From NCBI RefSeq assembly GCF_021129235.1, contig NZ_JAJOMA010000040.1:1-47813 (forward strand): DNA of 47,813 bases, written 5' to 3'. Shown here one piece after another: positions 33,056-41,726 of the stretch; position 1 is the first letter of the stretch, and each line of letters opens with the position of its first letter. The notes under the pieces were generated by a model, which saw only the letters and a list, made by a program, of their open reading frames with translations, ran no database searches and was not told where the DNA came from. The translations under genes and the position numbers were made by a program. Source of the stretch: Kineosporia mesophila (GTDB taxonomy: Bacteria > Actinomycetota > Actinomycetes > Actinomycetales > Kineosporiaceae).

Positions 33056-34020
33056 CCCTCACTGCTCCAGTCGAGCAGCCGCTGCGCGAGATCGGCCATC
33101 CGCTCCCGCAACTGCGCCGGCTCCTCGATCACGAAGGGCAGGTCGAGCCCGGCGATCAGGGCCGGCACCCAGTCCAGCCGCTCCGCGTTCAGCCGCACGC
33201 GCACCCAGCCCGGATCGTCCGCCGGCTCCTCCACCCGGGCCAGCCCGGGCGGCAGGCGCCGCGTCACGTCGCCCGCGCGGCCCTGCACCCGGACCGAGAC
33301 CGGATGCGCCCACGGGGTCCGGGCCAGGGACGTCAGCACCGTTGCCCCCGGATCGGCGTCGGGTGCCGGCTCAAAGGTGCCCGGCACCCGGGTGACCCGC
33401 GAGATCCGGTCCAGCCGGAACGTCCGTTGCTCTCGCTCTTGCTCCTCGACCGTCGCCGTCAGGTACCAGCGGCCCGCGTGCCCCACGACGTGGTGCGGCT
33501 GGATCACACGAATGGACGCGTGTCCCTCCCGGTCGGTGTAAGCGATCTCGACGCAACCCATCTCGTGGGCGGCAACGGCCAGGGACAAGAGGACGCCGGT
33601 GTCCACCGGCGGTTTGCGGGCCGCCGGGGCGGTGAACGCCGCCGTCGCGAGGAACGCCTGCATCCGCGTGCGGGAGGCGTCGGGCAGGACACGCCGTAGC
33701 TTGGCCAGGGCGCTCTCGGACGCGGTCGAGTCCGGCACCAGACCGGCCCGGCTACCGATGACCAGGCCGGTCATCACCGCGATCGCCTCGTCGTCGGTGA
33801 GCATGAGTGGCGGCATCCGGAATCCCGGGGCGAGCCGGTACCCGCCGTAGCGCCCTCGCTCGGACTGCACCGGGATGCCCAGATCGACCAGGTGCGCGGC
33901 GTAGCGCCGCACCGTGCGCTCGTCGACGTCCAGCCGCTGCGCCAGGTCCGCGACCCGGCGGGTGCCCCCGGCCTGGAGGATCTCGAGCAGCGCGAGTACG
34001 CGGGACGTCGGACGGGTCAT
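33052..34020 (-). CDS. YafY/DeoR-type regulator with WYL domain
   Basis: A 322-residue transcription factor. The N-terminal HTH_11 reads RVLALLEILQAGGTRRVADLAQRLDVDERTVRRYAAHL, followed by the GIPVQSERGRYGGYRLAPGF wing. The central WYL domain starts near residue 150 (VVGHAGRWYLTATVEE) and a WCX region closes the protein. It is divergent from a VOC gene 61 bp away, which it probably regulates in response to a small ligand or nucleic acid. Confidence 0.92.
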   Translation of the reverse strand: MTRPTSRVLALLEILQAGGTRRVADLAQRLDVDERTVRRYAAHLVDLGIPVQSERGRYGGYRLAPGFRMPPLMLTDDEAIAVMTGLVIGSRAGLVPDSTASESALAKLRRVLPDASRTRMQAFLATAAFTAPAARKPPVDTGVLLSLAVAAHEMGCVEIAYTDREGHASIRVIQPHHVVGHAGRWYLTATVEEQEREQRTFRLDRISRVTRVPGTFEPAPDADPGATVLTSLARTPWAHPVSVRVQGRAGDVTRRLPPGLARVEEPADDPGWVRVRLNAERLDWVPALIAGLDLPFVIEEPAQLRERMADLAQRLLDWSSEG

Positions 34021-34081
34021 CGGGAAAGAACATCACGAATACCGGGCGGATCCTGTCCGGAATCCCTCGTACGGTCGCGGC

Positions 34082-34498
34082 ATGACCACAACCAGCTTCG
34101 CCTCGATCCGCATCATCACCGCCGACGTGACCGGCCTCGTCGCCTTCTACGAGAAGATCACCGCCACCTCCGCCGACTGGGCCACCGACCTGTTCGCCGA
34201 GGTGCGCACCCCCGCCGCCCGGGTGGCCGTCGCCGGCACCGCGACCCTGGCTCCCTTCGGCATCAGCCTCGACCCCGCCGCCAACCGCTCGGTCGTCGTG
34301 GAGTTCCTGGTGTCCGACGTGGACGCCGAGTACGACCGCCTCAAGGGCGAACTGGACGGGCTGGACGTGGTGCAGGAACCCACCACCATGCCCTGGGGCA
34401 ACCGCTCCCTGCTCGTGCGCGACCCGGACGGCAACCTGGTGAACCTCTTCACGCCGGTGACCGAGGCCGCACAGGAACGGTTCGGGCAGGCCGGCTGA
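34082..34498 (+). CDS. VOC family protein next to a WYL regulator
   Basis: A 138-residue single-domain VOC protein: FASIRIITADVTGLVAFYEKIT at the start, VEFLVSDVDAEYDRL in the middle and the closing DPDGNLVNLFTP. The last motif carries the usual end of the VOC fold. Function unspecified. WYL regulators divergent from VOC genes are a frequent actinobacterial pair. ATG 34082 is preferred over in-frame starts inside the regulator gene. Confidence 0.87.
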   Translation: MTTTSFASIRIITADVTGLVAFYEKITATSADWATDLFAEVRTPAARVAVAGTATLAPFGISLDPAANRSVVVEFLVSDVDAEYDRLKGELDGLDVVQEPTTMPWGNRSLLVRDPDGNLVNLFTPVTEAAQERFGQAG

Positions 34499-34521
34499 GG
34501 GCAGCACCTACCGATGTCACG

Positions 34522-34548
34522 ACGGCCGGCCCGGTGGCCGTTTCTCTT
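34522..34548 (+). terminator. Terminator after the VOC gene
   Basis: ACGGCC (34522-34527) and GGCCGT (34536-34541) form a 6-bp stem with an 8-nt GC-rich loop, followed by TTTCTCTT. Confidence 0.5.
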
Positions 34549-34622
34549 GAGGCCCCACGGGAATCACCCAGAAATCGCGGCACTCGGGGTACGGAGGATC
34601 TCATGACGAAGCACTGATCGAT

Positions 34623-34665
34623 TGTGTACACACGGTACATCCGGTACCCGATGTACCGTTTGTAC
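34623..34665 (+). promoter_or_regulatory. GTAC-array operator of the toxin-antitoxin module
   Basis: Five GTAC tetramers occur at exact 9-bp steps (starts 34626, 34635, 34644, 34653, 34662), and the last one touches the antitoxin ATG. Several sit in TGTACA or GGTACC contexts. YefM-type antitoxins are known to bind TGTACA palindromes, so this is the likely autoregulatory site. Because the array runs into the start codon, the promoter overlaps it and the mRNA may be leaderless. A near copy lies at 127-169. Confidence 0.75.
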
Positions 34666-34974
34666 ATGATTGATCTACCTCGTCGGTCTGTCCGGGACGT
34701 CCGCGAGCGACTGGCAGACGTGGTGGACGAGGCCTGTCACGACCGGCCCACCGTGATCACCCGCCGAGGCAGGCCCGTGGCGGCCCTCGTCCCGATCGAC
34801 ACCCTGCGGCGCTACCTCGAGCTCGAAGAACGCGAGATCAACCGCATCATCGACGAGCGGATGTCCGGGCACCTGCAGAATGAGGACGAGAGCGGGGAAG
34901 CGGGCGGGCGGACTCCGGCCGGAGCCGTCCCCCTGGAGACCGTCCTGCGCGAAACCGTCTCTCGTGCAGAGTGA
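34666..34974 (+). CDS. Type II antitoxin, Phd/YefM family
   Basis: A 102-residue antitoxin. The N-terminal Phd/YefM DNA-binding domain is clear: SVRDVRERLADVVDEA, then RPTVITRRGRPVAALVPIDTLRRYLELEE. The C-terminal third is charged and probably disordered until it wraps the toxin. ATG 34666 starts directly after the operator with no ribosome site, pointing to leaderless translation; an upstream in-frame GTG (34624) would translate the operator itself and is unlikely. Its end overlaps the toxin gene by 11 bp. Confidence 0.9.
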   Translation: MIDLPRRSVRDVRERLADVVDEACHDRPTVITRRGRPVAALVPIDTLRRYLELEEREINRIIDERMSGHLQNEDESGEAGGRTPAGAVPLETVLRETVSRAE

Positions 34975-35239
34975 TTACCAGACGTTGGTGATGCCCGCAG
35001 CCCGCGGGGAACTGGCACGGGCCTCGCGGGCTGCGGCCCTGCGCATCCTGAGGAGCCTGATCGATCTCGAGACCGATCCTTACGGTTTCTTCTCGTCCGG
35101 GCCGGTCCCCTTCTCCTCCCGACCGGAACGTCGCATGCTGCAGGTGGGCGACCATCGGGTGGTCTACACGATCGAGCGGCAACACATCGTCGTCTGGACC
35201 GTGCGAACCACCGGGCACACGCCTGAGCCAGAGCAGTAA
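34964..35239 (+). CDS. Type II toxin, RelE/ParE superfamily
   Basis: A 91-residue toxin. The core reads SRPERRMLQVGDHRVVYTIERQHIVVWTVRTTGH, matching RelE/ParE proteins (RxLRVGDYRVxYxI...VxVxxVxxR). The helical N-terminus LARASRAAALRILRSLIDL also fits. Likely an mRNA interferase (RelE-like) or a gyrase inhibitor (ParE-like); the sequence alone does not decide. GTG 34964 lies inside the antitoxin gene, so translation is coupled. Confidence 0.87.
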   Translation: MQSDYQTLVMPAARGELARASRAAALRILRSLIDLETDPYGFFSSGPVPFSSRPERRMLQVGDHRVVYTIERQHIVVWTVRTTGHTPEPEQ

Positions 35240-35260
35240 TTCAGTACCGGCCGGGGAATG

Positions 35261-35315
35261 CCGGTGGGCCCGGTCGATCCCCGCAGGGATCGACCGGGCC
35301 CACCGGTTCTTTCTG
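35261..35315. terminator. Strong bidirectional terminator between toxin and katG
   Basis: Two perfect 21-nt arms (35261-35281 and 35286-35306) enclose the loop CGCA, and TTCTTTCT follows on the plus strand. It sits between converging genes. The arms contain GATC near the loop. Confidence 0.9.
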
Positions 35316-35336
35316 ACGTACTGAAAGACCTGAGGA

Positions 35337-37565
35337 TCAGGCCAGGTCGAACCGGTCGGCGTCCATGACCTTGACCCACGCCTTGACGAAGTCCGCGACG
35401 AACTTGTCCTGGGCGTCGGCGCTGGCGTAGACCTCGGCGAGGGCGCGCAGGATCGAGTTCGAGCCAAAGACCAGGTCCACCGCGGTGGCGGTGTACGTGA
35501 CCTCGTCGGTGCCCAGGTCGCGGATCTCGTAGAGGTTCTCGCCCTCGGCGGCGGCCTTCCACTTCGTGCCCGGGGAGAGCAGGCCGACGAAGAAGTCGTT
35601 CGTCAGCTGACCCGGCTTGTCGGTGAAGACACCGGCCGCGTTGCCGCCCACGTTGTTCCCGAGCACCCGCAGGCCACCCAGGAGCGCGGTCATCTCCGGG
35701 GCGGTCAGGCCCAGCATGTAGGCGCGGTCGACCAGCAGCACCTCGGGCTGGGTCTTCTCGCCCTCACGCAGGTACTGACGGAAACCGTCGGCCCGCGGCT
35801 CGAGCACCGCGAACGACTCCACGTCGGTCTGCTCCTGCGTGGCGTCGGTGCGGCCCGCGTGGAACGGCACGGTCACCTCGACGCCGGCATCCTTCGCGGC
35901 CTTCTCGACGGCGGCCGTACCGGCCAGCACGATCAGGTCGGCCAGCGAGATCTGGGCGCCACCGGCACCGTTGAACTCGGCGCGGATGCCCTCGAGCTTG
36001 CCCAGGACGGACGCCAGCTGCTCGGGCTGGTTGGCCTCCCAGCTCTTCTGCGGCTCCAGGGCGATGCGGGCACCGTTGGCGCCACCGCGCTTGTCGGTCG
36101 AACGGAAGCTCGCGGCGCTGGCCCACGCGGTCTGCACCAGCTCGGCCACGGACAGGCCGGACTCCAGCACCTTGGCCTTGAGCGACGCCACGTCGGCGTC
36201 GCCGACCAGGGCGCCCTCGGCCGCGGGAACCGGGTCCTGCCACAGCTGCGGCTCGGCGACCCACGGGCCCAGGAAGCGCTCGACCGGGCCCATGTCACGG
36301 TGCAGCAGCTTGTACCAGGCCTTGGCGAAGGCCAGCTGGAACTCGTCCGGGTTCTCCAGGAAGCGCTGGGAGATCGGGCCGTAGATCGGGTCGAAGCGCA
36401 GGCTCAGGTCGGTCGTCAGCATCGTCGGGCGGTACTTCTTCGACGAGTCGTAGGCGTCCGGGATGATCTCGTCGTCCGTCTTGGCCACGTAGTGCTTGCC
36501 GCCACCGGGGCCGGTGGTCAGCTCCCACTCGTACCCGAAGAGGATCTCGAAGAAGCGGTTGCTCCACTCGGTGGGCTTGTCGGTCCAGGTGACCTCCAGA
36601 CCGGAGGTGACCGTGTCCTTGCCCTTACCGGTGCCGTTCGGGTTCAGCCAGCCCAGGCCCTGGGCCTCGATGGCCTCGCCCTCGGGCTCGGGGCCGACCT
36701 CGGCCACGGACGCACCGTGCGTCTTGCCGAAGGTGTGGCCACCGGCGATGAGGGCGACGGTCTCCTCGTCGTTCATCGCCATCCGGCCGAAGGTCTCGCG
36801 GATGAAGTGCGCGGCGGCGCGGAAGTCGGCGCTGCCCTTCGGGCCCTCGGGGTTGACGTAGATGAGGCCCATCTCGGTCGCCCCGACACCGGGTAGCACC
36901 TCGTTGTCGGAGACGTAGCGGCTGTCGGCCAGCCAGGTGTCTTCCGGACCCCAGACGATCTCTTCGGGCTCCCACACGTCGGCGCGACCGAAACCGAAGC
37001 CGAAGGTCTTGAAGCCCATCGACTCCAGCGCCACGTTGCCGGCGAGCACGAGCAGGTCGGCCCACGAGACGGTCTGGCCGTACTTCTGCTTGACCGGCCA
37101 CAGCAGGCGGCGGGCCTTGTCCAGGTTGGCGTTGTCGGGCCAGCTGTTCAGCGGGGCGAAACGCTGCCCGCCGTCACCGGCGCCACCGCGGCCGTCCTCG
37201 ATGCGGTACGTGCCGGCTGCGTGCCAGCTCATCCGGATCATCAGGCCGCCGTAGTGACCGAAGTCGGCCGGCCACCAGTCCTGCGACGTGGTCAGGACCT
37301 CGACGATGTCGGCCTTAAGGGCCTCGACGTCGAGTTTCTTGAACGCCTCGGAGTACTCGAAGTCCTCACCCAGCGGGTTGCCCTTGGACGAGTGCGCGTG
37401 CAGCACCGAGAGGTCGAGCTGGTTCGGCCACCAGTCCCGGTTCGCACGCGGTGCGCTGGTCTTCGGGGTCGGCGCGCTGATCGCCGGGTTCTCGCTCTCG
37501 CTGCCGTTCGCCGTCACTGAGTCGTGCGCGACGGGGCAGCCGCCCGCGTTCTGGGTGTCGCTCAT
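35337..37565 (-). CDS. katG: Catalase-peroxidase KatG
   Basis: A 742-residue bifunctional haem catalase-peroxidase. The distal-site segment [13 protein letters not shown] (about residue 112) gives the Arg-Trp-His set, [11 protein letters not shown] supplies the Tyr of the Met-Tyr-Trp adduct and [12 protein letters not shown] the Met region. The proximal haem-ligand segment [13 protein letters not shown] is intact, and the second, catalytically silent, duplicated half is present. The N-terminus carries GGCPVAH. Start 37565 has GGAAGGA upstream; ATG 37571 is in frame but inside that site. It follows furA by 24 bp, the classical peroxide-stress operon. Confidence 0.98.
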   Translation of the reverse strand: MSDTQNAGGCPVAHDSVTANGSESENPAISAPTPKTSAPRANRDWWPNQLDLSVLHAHSSKGNPLGEDFEYSEAFKKLDVEALKADIVEVLTTSQDWWPADFGHYGGLMIRMSWHAAGTYRIEDGRGGAGDGGQRFAPLNSWPDNANLDKARRLLWPVKQKYGQTVSWADLLVLAGNVALESMGFKTFGFGFGRADVWEPEEIVWGPEDTWLADSRYVSDNEVLPGVGATEMGLIYVNPEGPKGSADFRAAAHFIRETFGRMAMNDEETVALIAGGHTFGKTHGASVAEVGPEPEGEAIEAQGLGWLNPNGTGKGKDTVTSGLEVTWTDKPTEWSNRFFEILFGYEWELTTGPGGGKHYVAKTDDEIIPDAYDSSKKYRPTMLTTDLSLRFDPIYGPISQRFLENPDEFQLAFAKAWYKLLHRDMGPVERFLGPWVAEPQLWQDPVPAAEGALVGDADVASLKAKVLESGLSVAELVQTAWASAASFRSTDKRGGANGARIALEPQKSWEANQPEQLASVLGKLEGIRAEFNGAGGAQISLADLIVLAGTAAVEKAAKDAGVEVTVPFHAGRTDATQEQTDVESFAVLEPRADGFRQYLREGEKTQPEVLLVDRAYMLGLTAPEMTALLGGLRVLGNNVGGNAAGVFTDKPGQLTNDFFVGLLSPGTKWKAAAEGENLYEIRDLGTDEVTYTATAVDLVFGSNSILRALAEVYASADAQDKFVADFVKAWVKVMDADRFDLA

Positions 37566-37589
37566 GTGCATCCTTCCGGGGCTGGCCAA

Positions 37590-38018
37590 TTACTGAGATG
37601 TGCGTTCGGCCGTACAACGGGGGCACATGCCCCAGTAGACGACCTCCGCCTCGTCGACCACGAAGCCGTGGTCGTCCGCAGCGGTGAGACAGGGGGCGTG
37701 ACCCACGGCGCACGCCACGTCGGCGATCGCTCCACACGATCGGCACACGACGTGGTGATGGTTGTCGCCCACACGGGTTTCGTACCGCGCGTTGGCACCC
37801 ATCGGCTGGATCCGCCGGATCAGCCGGGTTTCGGTGAGTACACGCAGAACGTCGTAGACGGCCTGGTGACTCACTGCCGGCAGCTCGTCCCGCACCAGGC
37901 TGATCACCGTGTCGGTGTCGACGTGCGGGTGCTCGTGCAGGGCCGTCAGTACGGCCACGCGGGGCCGCGTCACGCGCAACGAGACCGAGCGCAGCTGGGC
38001 CTCGAAGTCGGACGTCAT
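37590..38018 (-). CDS. furA: Fur family regulator FurA
   Basis: A 142-residue Fur-family repressor. The winged helix reads LRVTRPRVAVLTALHEHPH and VSHQAVYDVLRVLTETRLIRRI. Metal ligands are visible in DNHHHVVCRSCGAIADV and the C-terminal MCPRC, so a structural CxxC...CxxC zinc site is kept. Linked to katG, it is expected to repress both genes until peroxide or metal changes inactivate it. Its own promoter appears to give an almost leaderless mRNA. Confidence 0.95.
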   Translation of the reverse strand: MTSDFEAQLRSVSLRVTRPRVAVLTALHEHPHVDTDTVISLVRDELPAVSHQAVYDVLRVLTETRLIRRIQPMGANARYETRVGDNHHHVVCRSCGAIADVACAVGHAPCLTAADDHGFVVDEAEVVYWGMCPRCTAERTSQ

Positions 38019-38026
38019 GCGGAAGA

Positions 38027-38055
38027 CCTTAAGGCACTTTTCTGGAGTAGTTCAA
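38027..38055 (-). promoter_or_regulatory. furA-katG promoter
   Basis: On the minus strand TTGAAC (38055-38050) and TTAAGG (38032-38027) are separated by exactly 17 nt. The -10 element ends 8 nt before the furA ATG, so the transcript would start at or within a few bases of the codon. The A-rich spacer is a likely place for FurA binding. Confidence 0.55.
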
Positions 38056-38419
38056 GTTTCTGGCTGGGTGAATCCGGGCAGACGAACGGTCAGGCGGCCC
38101 ACCTTGAGCCGGCCCGACATCCGCCCAGGCCGAGGCCGGCGCCCGGTTGCGTGCTTCGCCAAGGCTGATCGCTCTGCGCGAACCTCCGAACCGCCTCCGG
38201 GATTCCGGCGGCTACCAGCAGATCCGCGTCGCCACCGGCGGCGTGGCTCGCGAGCGCGGATCCGGGGCGAACCCGTTCCAGACGATCGCCGACGCCCTGC
38301 GCGTCCCTGCGCCGGCCCCTCTCGGCACCCTGAGGCGCAAGCGTCATTTCCGGTACCGAGGTGTCCGGGTCGTTCGGCGGGCGGACGGTCACCTGCTCGG
38401 TGTACTGAGAGAATCATCC
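38056..38419. other. Gene-poor interval upstream of the 99-residue ORF
   Basis: About 360 bp past the furA promoter. The plus frame that leads into the next ORF stays open (containing NPFQTIADALRVPAPAPL), and a minus frame of about 100 codons also exists. Neither has a ribosome site or a recognisable product. It may hold a decayed gene. Confidence 0.4.
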
Positions 38420-38719
38420 GTGCCCAAGACCGAGAAGAGCCCTGCCCCCGAAGATCCGCGCCGGCCTCTGGAGATACGGATCCAGGTGCTGGCCACGCAG
38501 GCCCAGGCCCTGGCCCTTCAAGACGTTCTCGGCGCGGCGATCTGCGGCGCAGAACTCGACCACGACGGCCCCTGCCGGATGGCCTGGACCACGGACGTGA
38601 ACACGGACCTCCCCAAGAAGGACCGCAAGTTCCTCCGGAAGCTCCTCGGGCCGGTCGAGACCTGGGAGAACACGGCGGTGAACAAGTCCCTGGGGATTGT
38701 GGACGAGAGCTCGGGCTGA
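38420..38719 (+). CDS. Hypothetical protein
   Basis: A 99-residue protein from GTG 38420: a charged start (VPKTEKSPAPEDPRR), then EIRIQVLATQAQALALQDVLGAA and DHDGPCRMAWTT with two cysteines. No family recognised. The frame is open upstream to 38147, so the start is uncertain. Confidence 0.5.
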   Translation: MPKTEKSPAPEDPRRPLEIRIQVLATQAQALALQDVLGAAICGAELDHDGPCRMAWTTDVNTDLPKKDRKFLRKLLGPVETWENTAVNKSLGIVDESSG

Positions 38720-38847
38720 TGACCAGCATCGATTGTCCCCATCAAGCCGGTGATGACTAGGCTCCGTGAGTGGAATCAGGTACGGGCACGCCCCGGAACG
38801 CCGAAGACCAGCCTTCTGCCGGCACCGCAGAGCGCGAGGACGGTCGG

Positions 38848-39801
38848 ATGGCTGATGTGCTGCCCTTCCCCGGAGCTCCCGGAGCCAAGCACGCAGGCGA
38901 GCCGGAGGCCGATGCGTTCTACCACCAGGGTCAGGCCCTGAACTCGGCCGGAGATGCCGCGGGCGCGCTGGATCACTTCGAGCGGGCTCTGGGCCGGTAC
39001 CGGGCCGCCGCCGACCGGGCGAACGAAGCCGCCACGCTGAACGAGATCGGCAGCACCTACTCCGATTCCGAAGACCCACGCCGGGCCTTCGAGCCTTTCG
39101 AGCTGGCTCTTCTCATCCTGCGGGAGACCGGCGACCGGTTCGGTGAGGCCACCGCCCTTCACAACATCGGCCATGCCCACCACCGGCTCGACGACACCAC
39201 GAAGGCCCTCGAATTCTTCCGGCAGGCCCTCCCGATCCGCCGGGCGGTCGGTGACCGGGCCGGCCGGGCCGTCACCCTCGTCAACATCGGCCTGGTTCAC
39301 GAGAAGCTCGGTGAGTACCTGCCGGCCGTCCACAACTACACGCAGGCCCTCACCCTTCAGAAGCAGCTCGGCGACCGGGCCGGTGAGGCCGCGACCCTGA
39401 ACAGCCTCGGCCATGTGCAGGATCTCCTCGACAATCCCCAGCAGGCCATCAACAACTACCATCTGGCCCTTCCGATCCTGCAGGAGCTCGGAAACCGTTC
39501 CGCCGAGGCCACGATCCTCAACAACCTCGCCGTGATCGCCCACAAGAACCGCTATCTGGAGCAGGCGCAGGCCTACATGGACCAGGCTCTGGAACTGGTC
39601 CGCGCTCTGGGCGACCGCTCCACCGAGGCCTCGTTCACCTTCGCCAGTGCCATCATCATGTACAAGCTGGACCGCCCGCAGGAAGCTCTCACGACGCTAC
39701 GCGGGGCGATCGACCTGGCCACCGAGGCCGGGAACCCTGATCTGACGGACATGCAGGAATTCCGGGAGCACCTCGAAAAGTCTCTCCCGACGCAGGGATA
39801 G
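38848..39801 (+). CDS. Tetratricopeptide repeat protein
   Basis: A 317-residue protein built almost wholly of about six TPR units of 40 residues, each with the pattern GDRxxEAxxLNxxGxxxxxLxxxxxAxxxxxxALxI. The 40-residue period (not 34) is that of TPR_12 units found in NB-ARC and AfsR-like regulators, but no ATPase or DNA-binding domain is attached. Probably a scaffold for protein contacts. ATG 38848 follows GAGGA; GTG 38770 is an alternative without a ribosome site. Confidence 0.85.
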   Translation: MADVLPFPGAPGAKHAGEPEADAFYHQGQALNSAGDAAGALDHFERALGRYRAAADRANEAATLNEIGSTYSDSEDPRRAFEPFELALLILRETGDRFGEATALHNIGHAHHRLDDTTKALEFFRQALPIRRAVGDRAGRAVTLVNIGLVHEKLGEYLPAVHNYTQALTLQKQLGDRAGEAATLNSLGHVQDLLDNPQQAINNYHLALPILQELGNRSAEATILNNLAVIAHKNRYLEQAQAYMDQALELVRALGDRSTEASFTFASAIIMYKLDRPQEALTTLRGAIDLATEAGNPDLTDMQEFREHLEKSLPTQG

Positions 39802-39830
39802 CCGCGGATCCGGGGCGACCACGACGTCCT

Positions 39831-41167
39831 TCATCGGTCGGTTTTCACCACCACCTCGACCTCGCGCACCTGCAACGCCGGGCTGAGCGACAGCACGCAG
39901 GCGGTGAGCACCAGGCCGGTGCAGATGAGCAGGCCGCGCTGCAGGCCGCTCGGGTGACGGTGACGAGGTCGGCGGTGAACATCACGCTGGTGACCAGGGC
40001 GACGCCGAACGTGGCCGAGAGTCGTTGCGTCAGCTGGAGAAAGGCCGCGGCGACGCCGTGGTGGGTCGGCGGGGCGAAGCTCAGGGTGATCGCGCGCAGC
40101 GGAGGTTCGAAAACGGCGGACGAGGTGCCGACGACGATCTCGATCGCGATCAGCGCCACCAGGAATGCCGCACGGTCGAGCGTCGTCCCCACGACGACCA
40201 GGCCCATCGTGGCCACGGTCTGAACCGCGAGCGCGAGCGGCAGGGTGCGCGGGCCGAGTCGGGCGTACACGCGGGAGGTCACGGACGAGGCGGCGACGCG
40301 GGCGAGCGCGCCGGGGATCAGGGTGGCGGCGACGGCCAGGGGGCTCCAGCCCAGGCCCTGCAGGAGGTAGATCGTGAGCACGGTCGAGTGGGCCAGGACT
40401 CCGCCGAACCACAGCAGGGCGACGAGGTTTCCGATCACGAATCCGCGGGCGGTCATGAGAGCCGGGACGAAGAGCGGGGTTCGGCCGCGGGCGGCGTAGC
40501 GGCGTTCCCAGATGACGGTCGCCACGGCCAGAAGCGCGCAGGCGCCGATGACGGCCCGCAGACGGGTGCCGTCGATCCCGGTGTCGATCACGGGAACGGT
40601 GACGAGCAGAACGAACGCTCCGACCAGGAGGATGCCGGGCAGGTCGAGATCGGTTCTTCGGGCGGTCCGGGCCTGGCGCGGGATGAACCGGAGCGTCAGG
40701 AGCAGGGTGGCGAGAATGAACGGCAGGTTCAGGGCGAGCACCACGCGCCAGGCAATGCTGTCGGGTGCGACGGTGAGCACGAGCCCGGCGCCGAGAGGGC
40801 CGATCACGGCGGCGGCTGCCCCGGCCGCGGTGTAGGCGGCCAGGGCCCGCACGCGTCGTATGCCGGTGAACTGGTCCTGGATGATCCCGAGTACCTGCGC
40901 GCTGATCAGCCCGGCGCCCAGGCCCTGCACGGCGCGAGCGCCTACGGCCGCCACGATTCCCGGAGCAGTGGACGAGGCGAGCGCCCCGAGGGCGAACAGG
41001 GCGAGTCCGGTGACGAACAGGGTGCGGCGACCGAGGACGTCCCCCAGTCGTCCACCGGGAACCAGCCCGAGACCGAAGGTGAGGGAGTAGATCGACAGGA
41101 ACCAGGCGACCCCGCTGCTCGGGGCGCCGAGTTCGGTGCCGAGCGACGGCGCGGCGTAATTGACCAC
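39831..41167 (-). pseudogene. MFS drug-transporter gene with frameshift and lost start
   Basis: A DHA2-type MFS carrier is readable from VNYAAPSLGTELGAPSSG through GGRLGDVLGRRTLF to VALVTSVMFTADLVTV. There the frame must change by one base near 39955-39970, at the slippery repeat GGTGACGGTGACG, to continue as SGLQRGLLICTGLVLTACVL and reach the stop at 39831. Upstream of GTG 41167 the frame still encodes helix 1 (GLLAACVGAGFATLLDSAV), but no ATG, GTG or TTG precedes it before a TAG. Two lesions make function unlikely. Sequencing error could explain the frameshift. Confidence 0.7.
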
Positions 41168-41275
41168 GGCCGAGTCCAGGAGCGTCGCGAAGCCGGCCCC
41201 GACACAGGCGGCGAGCAGGCCCCGTTGCTCCCGGGCGGCGAAATCTGCGGAATCGTTGACGTCAGCAACGTAACC

Positions 41276-41311
41276 TTGCCAATCGTCCTTTGTCCACTAA
41301 TCTGGTGGACA
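41276..41311 (+). promoter_or_regulatory. Promoter of the VOC gene with the -10 box inside an inverted-repeat operator
   Basis: TTGCCA (41276-41281) and TAATCT (41298-41303) are 16 nt apart. The -10 box lies exactly within the 7-nt centre of the inverted repeat TGTCCAC (41291-41297) and GTGGACA (41305-41311). A repressor bound there would block polymerase directly. The site also lies upstream of the broken MFS gene on the other strand. Confidence 0.6.
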
Positions 41312-41344
41312 TAGGTACGCCGGCACGTCTCGCAGGAGGTTCCG

Positions 41345-41698
41345 TTGAGTGATTTCGAGGTCCGCCAGATCGTTCTGTCGACCGACGACCTGGACGCGTC
41401 GATCCAGTTCTACACCGAGACCCTGGGCTTCACCCTGAAGTTCCGTGACGGCGCCCACTACGCGGCGCTCGACGGCGGGTCGGTCACCGTGGCCCTGGCG
41501 ACACCCGTGGACCACCCTCTGCCCGGCAAGACCGTGGTCGCCATCAAGACCGCTGACGTGGACGCGGCGGCGAAGGCGATCGAGGCCGGCGGCGGCGCCA
41601 TCGTGAAGGGGCCGTACAACGACGCCCACGAACGGCGTGCGGTGGTCTACGACAACCAGGGCAACGGGCTGGTGTTCTACAGCTCTCTGCCGCGATGA
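41345..41698 (+). CDS. VOC family protein with TTG start
   Basis: A 117-residue VOC protein: VRQIVLSTDDLDASIQFYTETLGF, then a central GGSVTVALAT, VVAIKTADVDAAAKAIE, and a closing VYDNQGNGLVFYSSL. TTG 41345 is preferred because a perfect AGGAGGT lies 5 nt upstream. Divergent from an MFS gene under a shared operator, it may have been part of a drug- or metabolite-response pair. Confidence 0.85.
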   Translation: MSDFEVRQIVLSTDDLDASIQFYTETLGFTLKFRDGAHYAALDGGSVTVALATPVDHPLPGKTVVAIKTADVDAAAKAIEAGGGAIVKGPYNDAHERRAVVYDNQGNGLVFYSSLPR

Positions 41699-41726
41699 GC
41701 CGAGCGCGCGGCGGTGCCCGAAGCTC

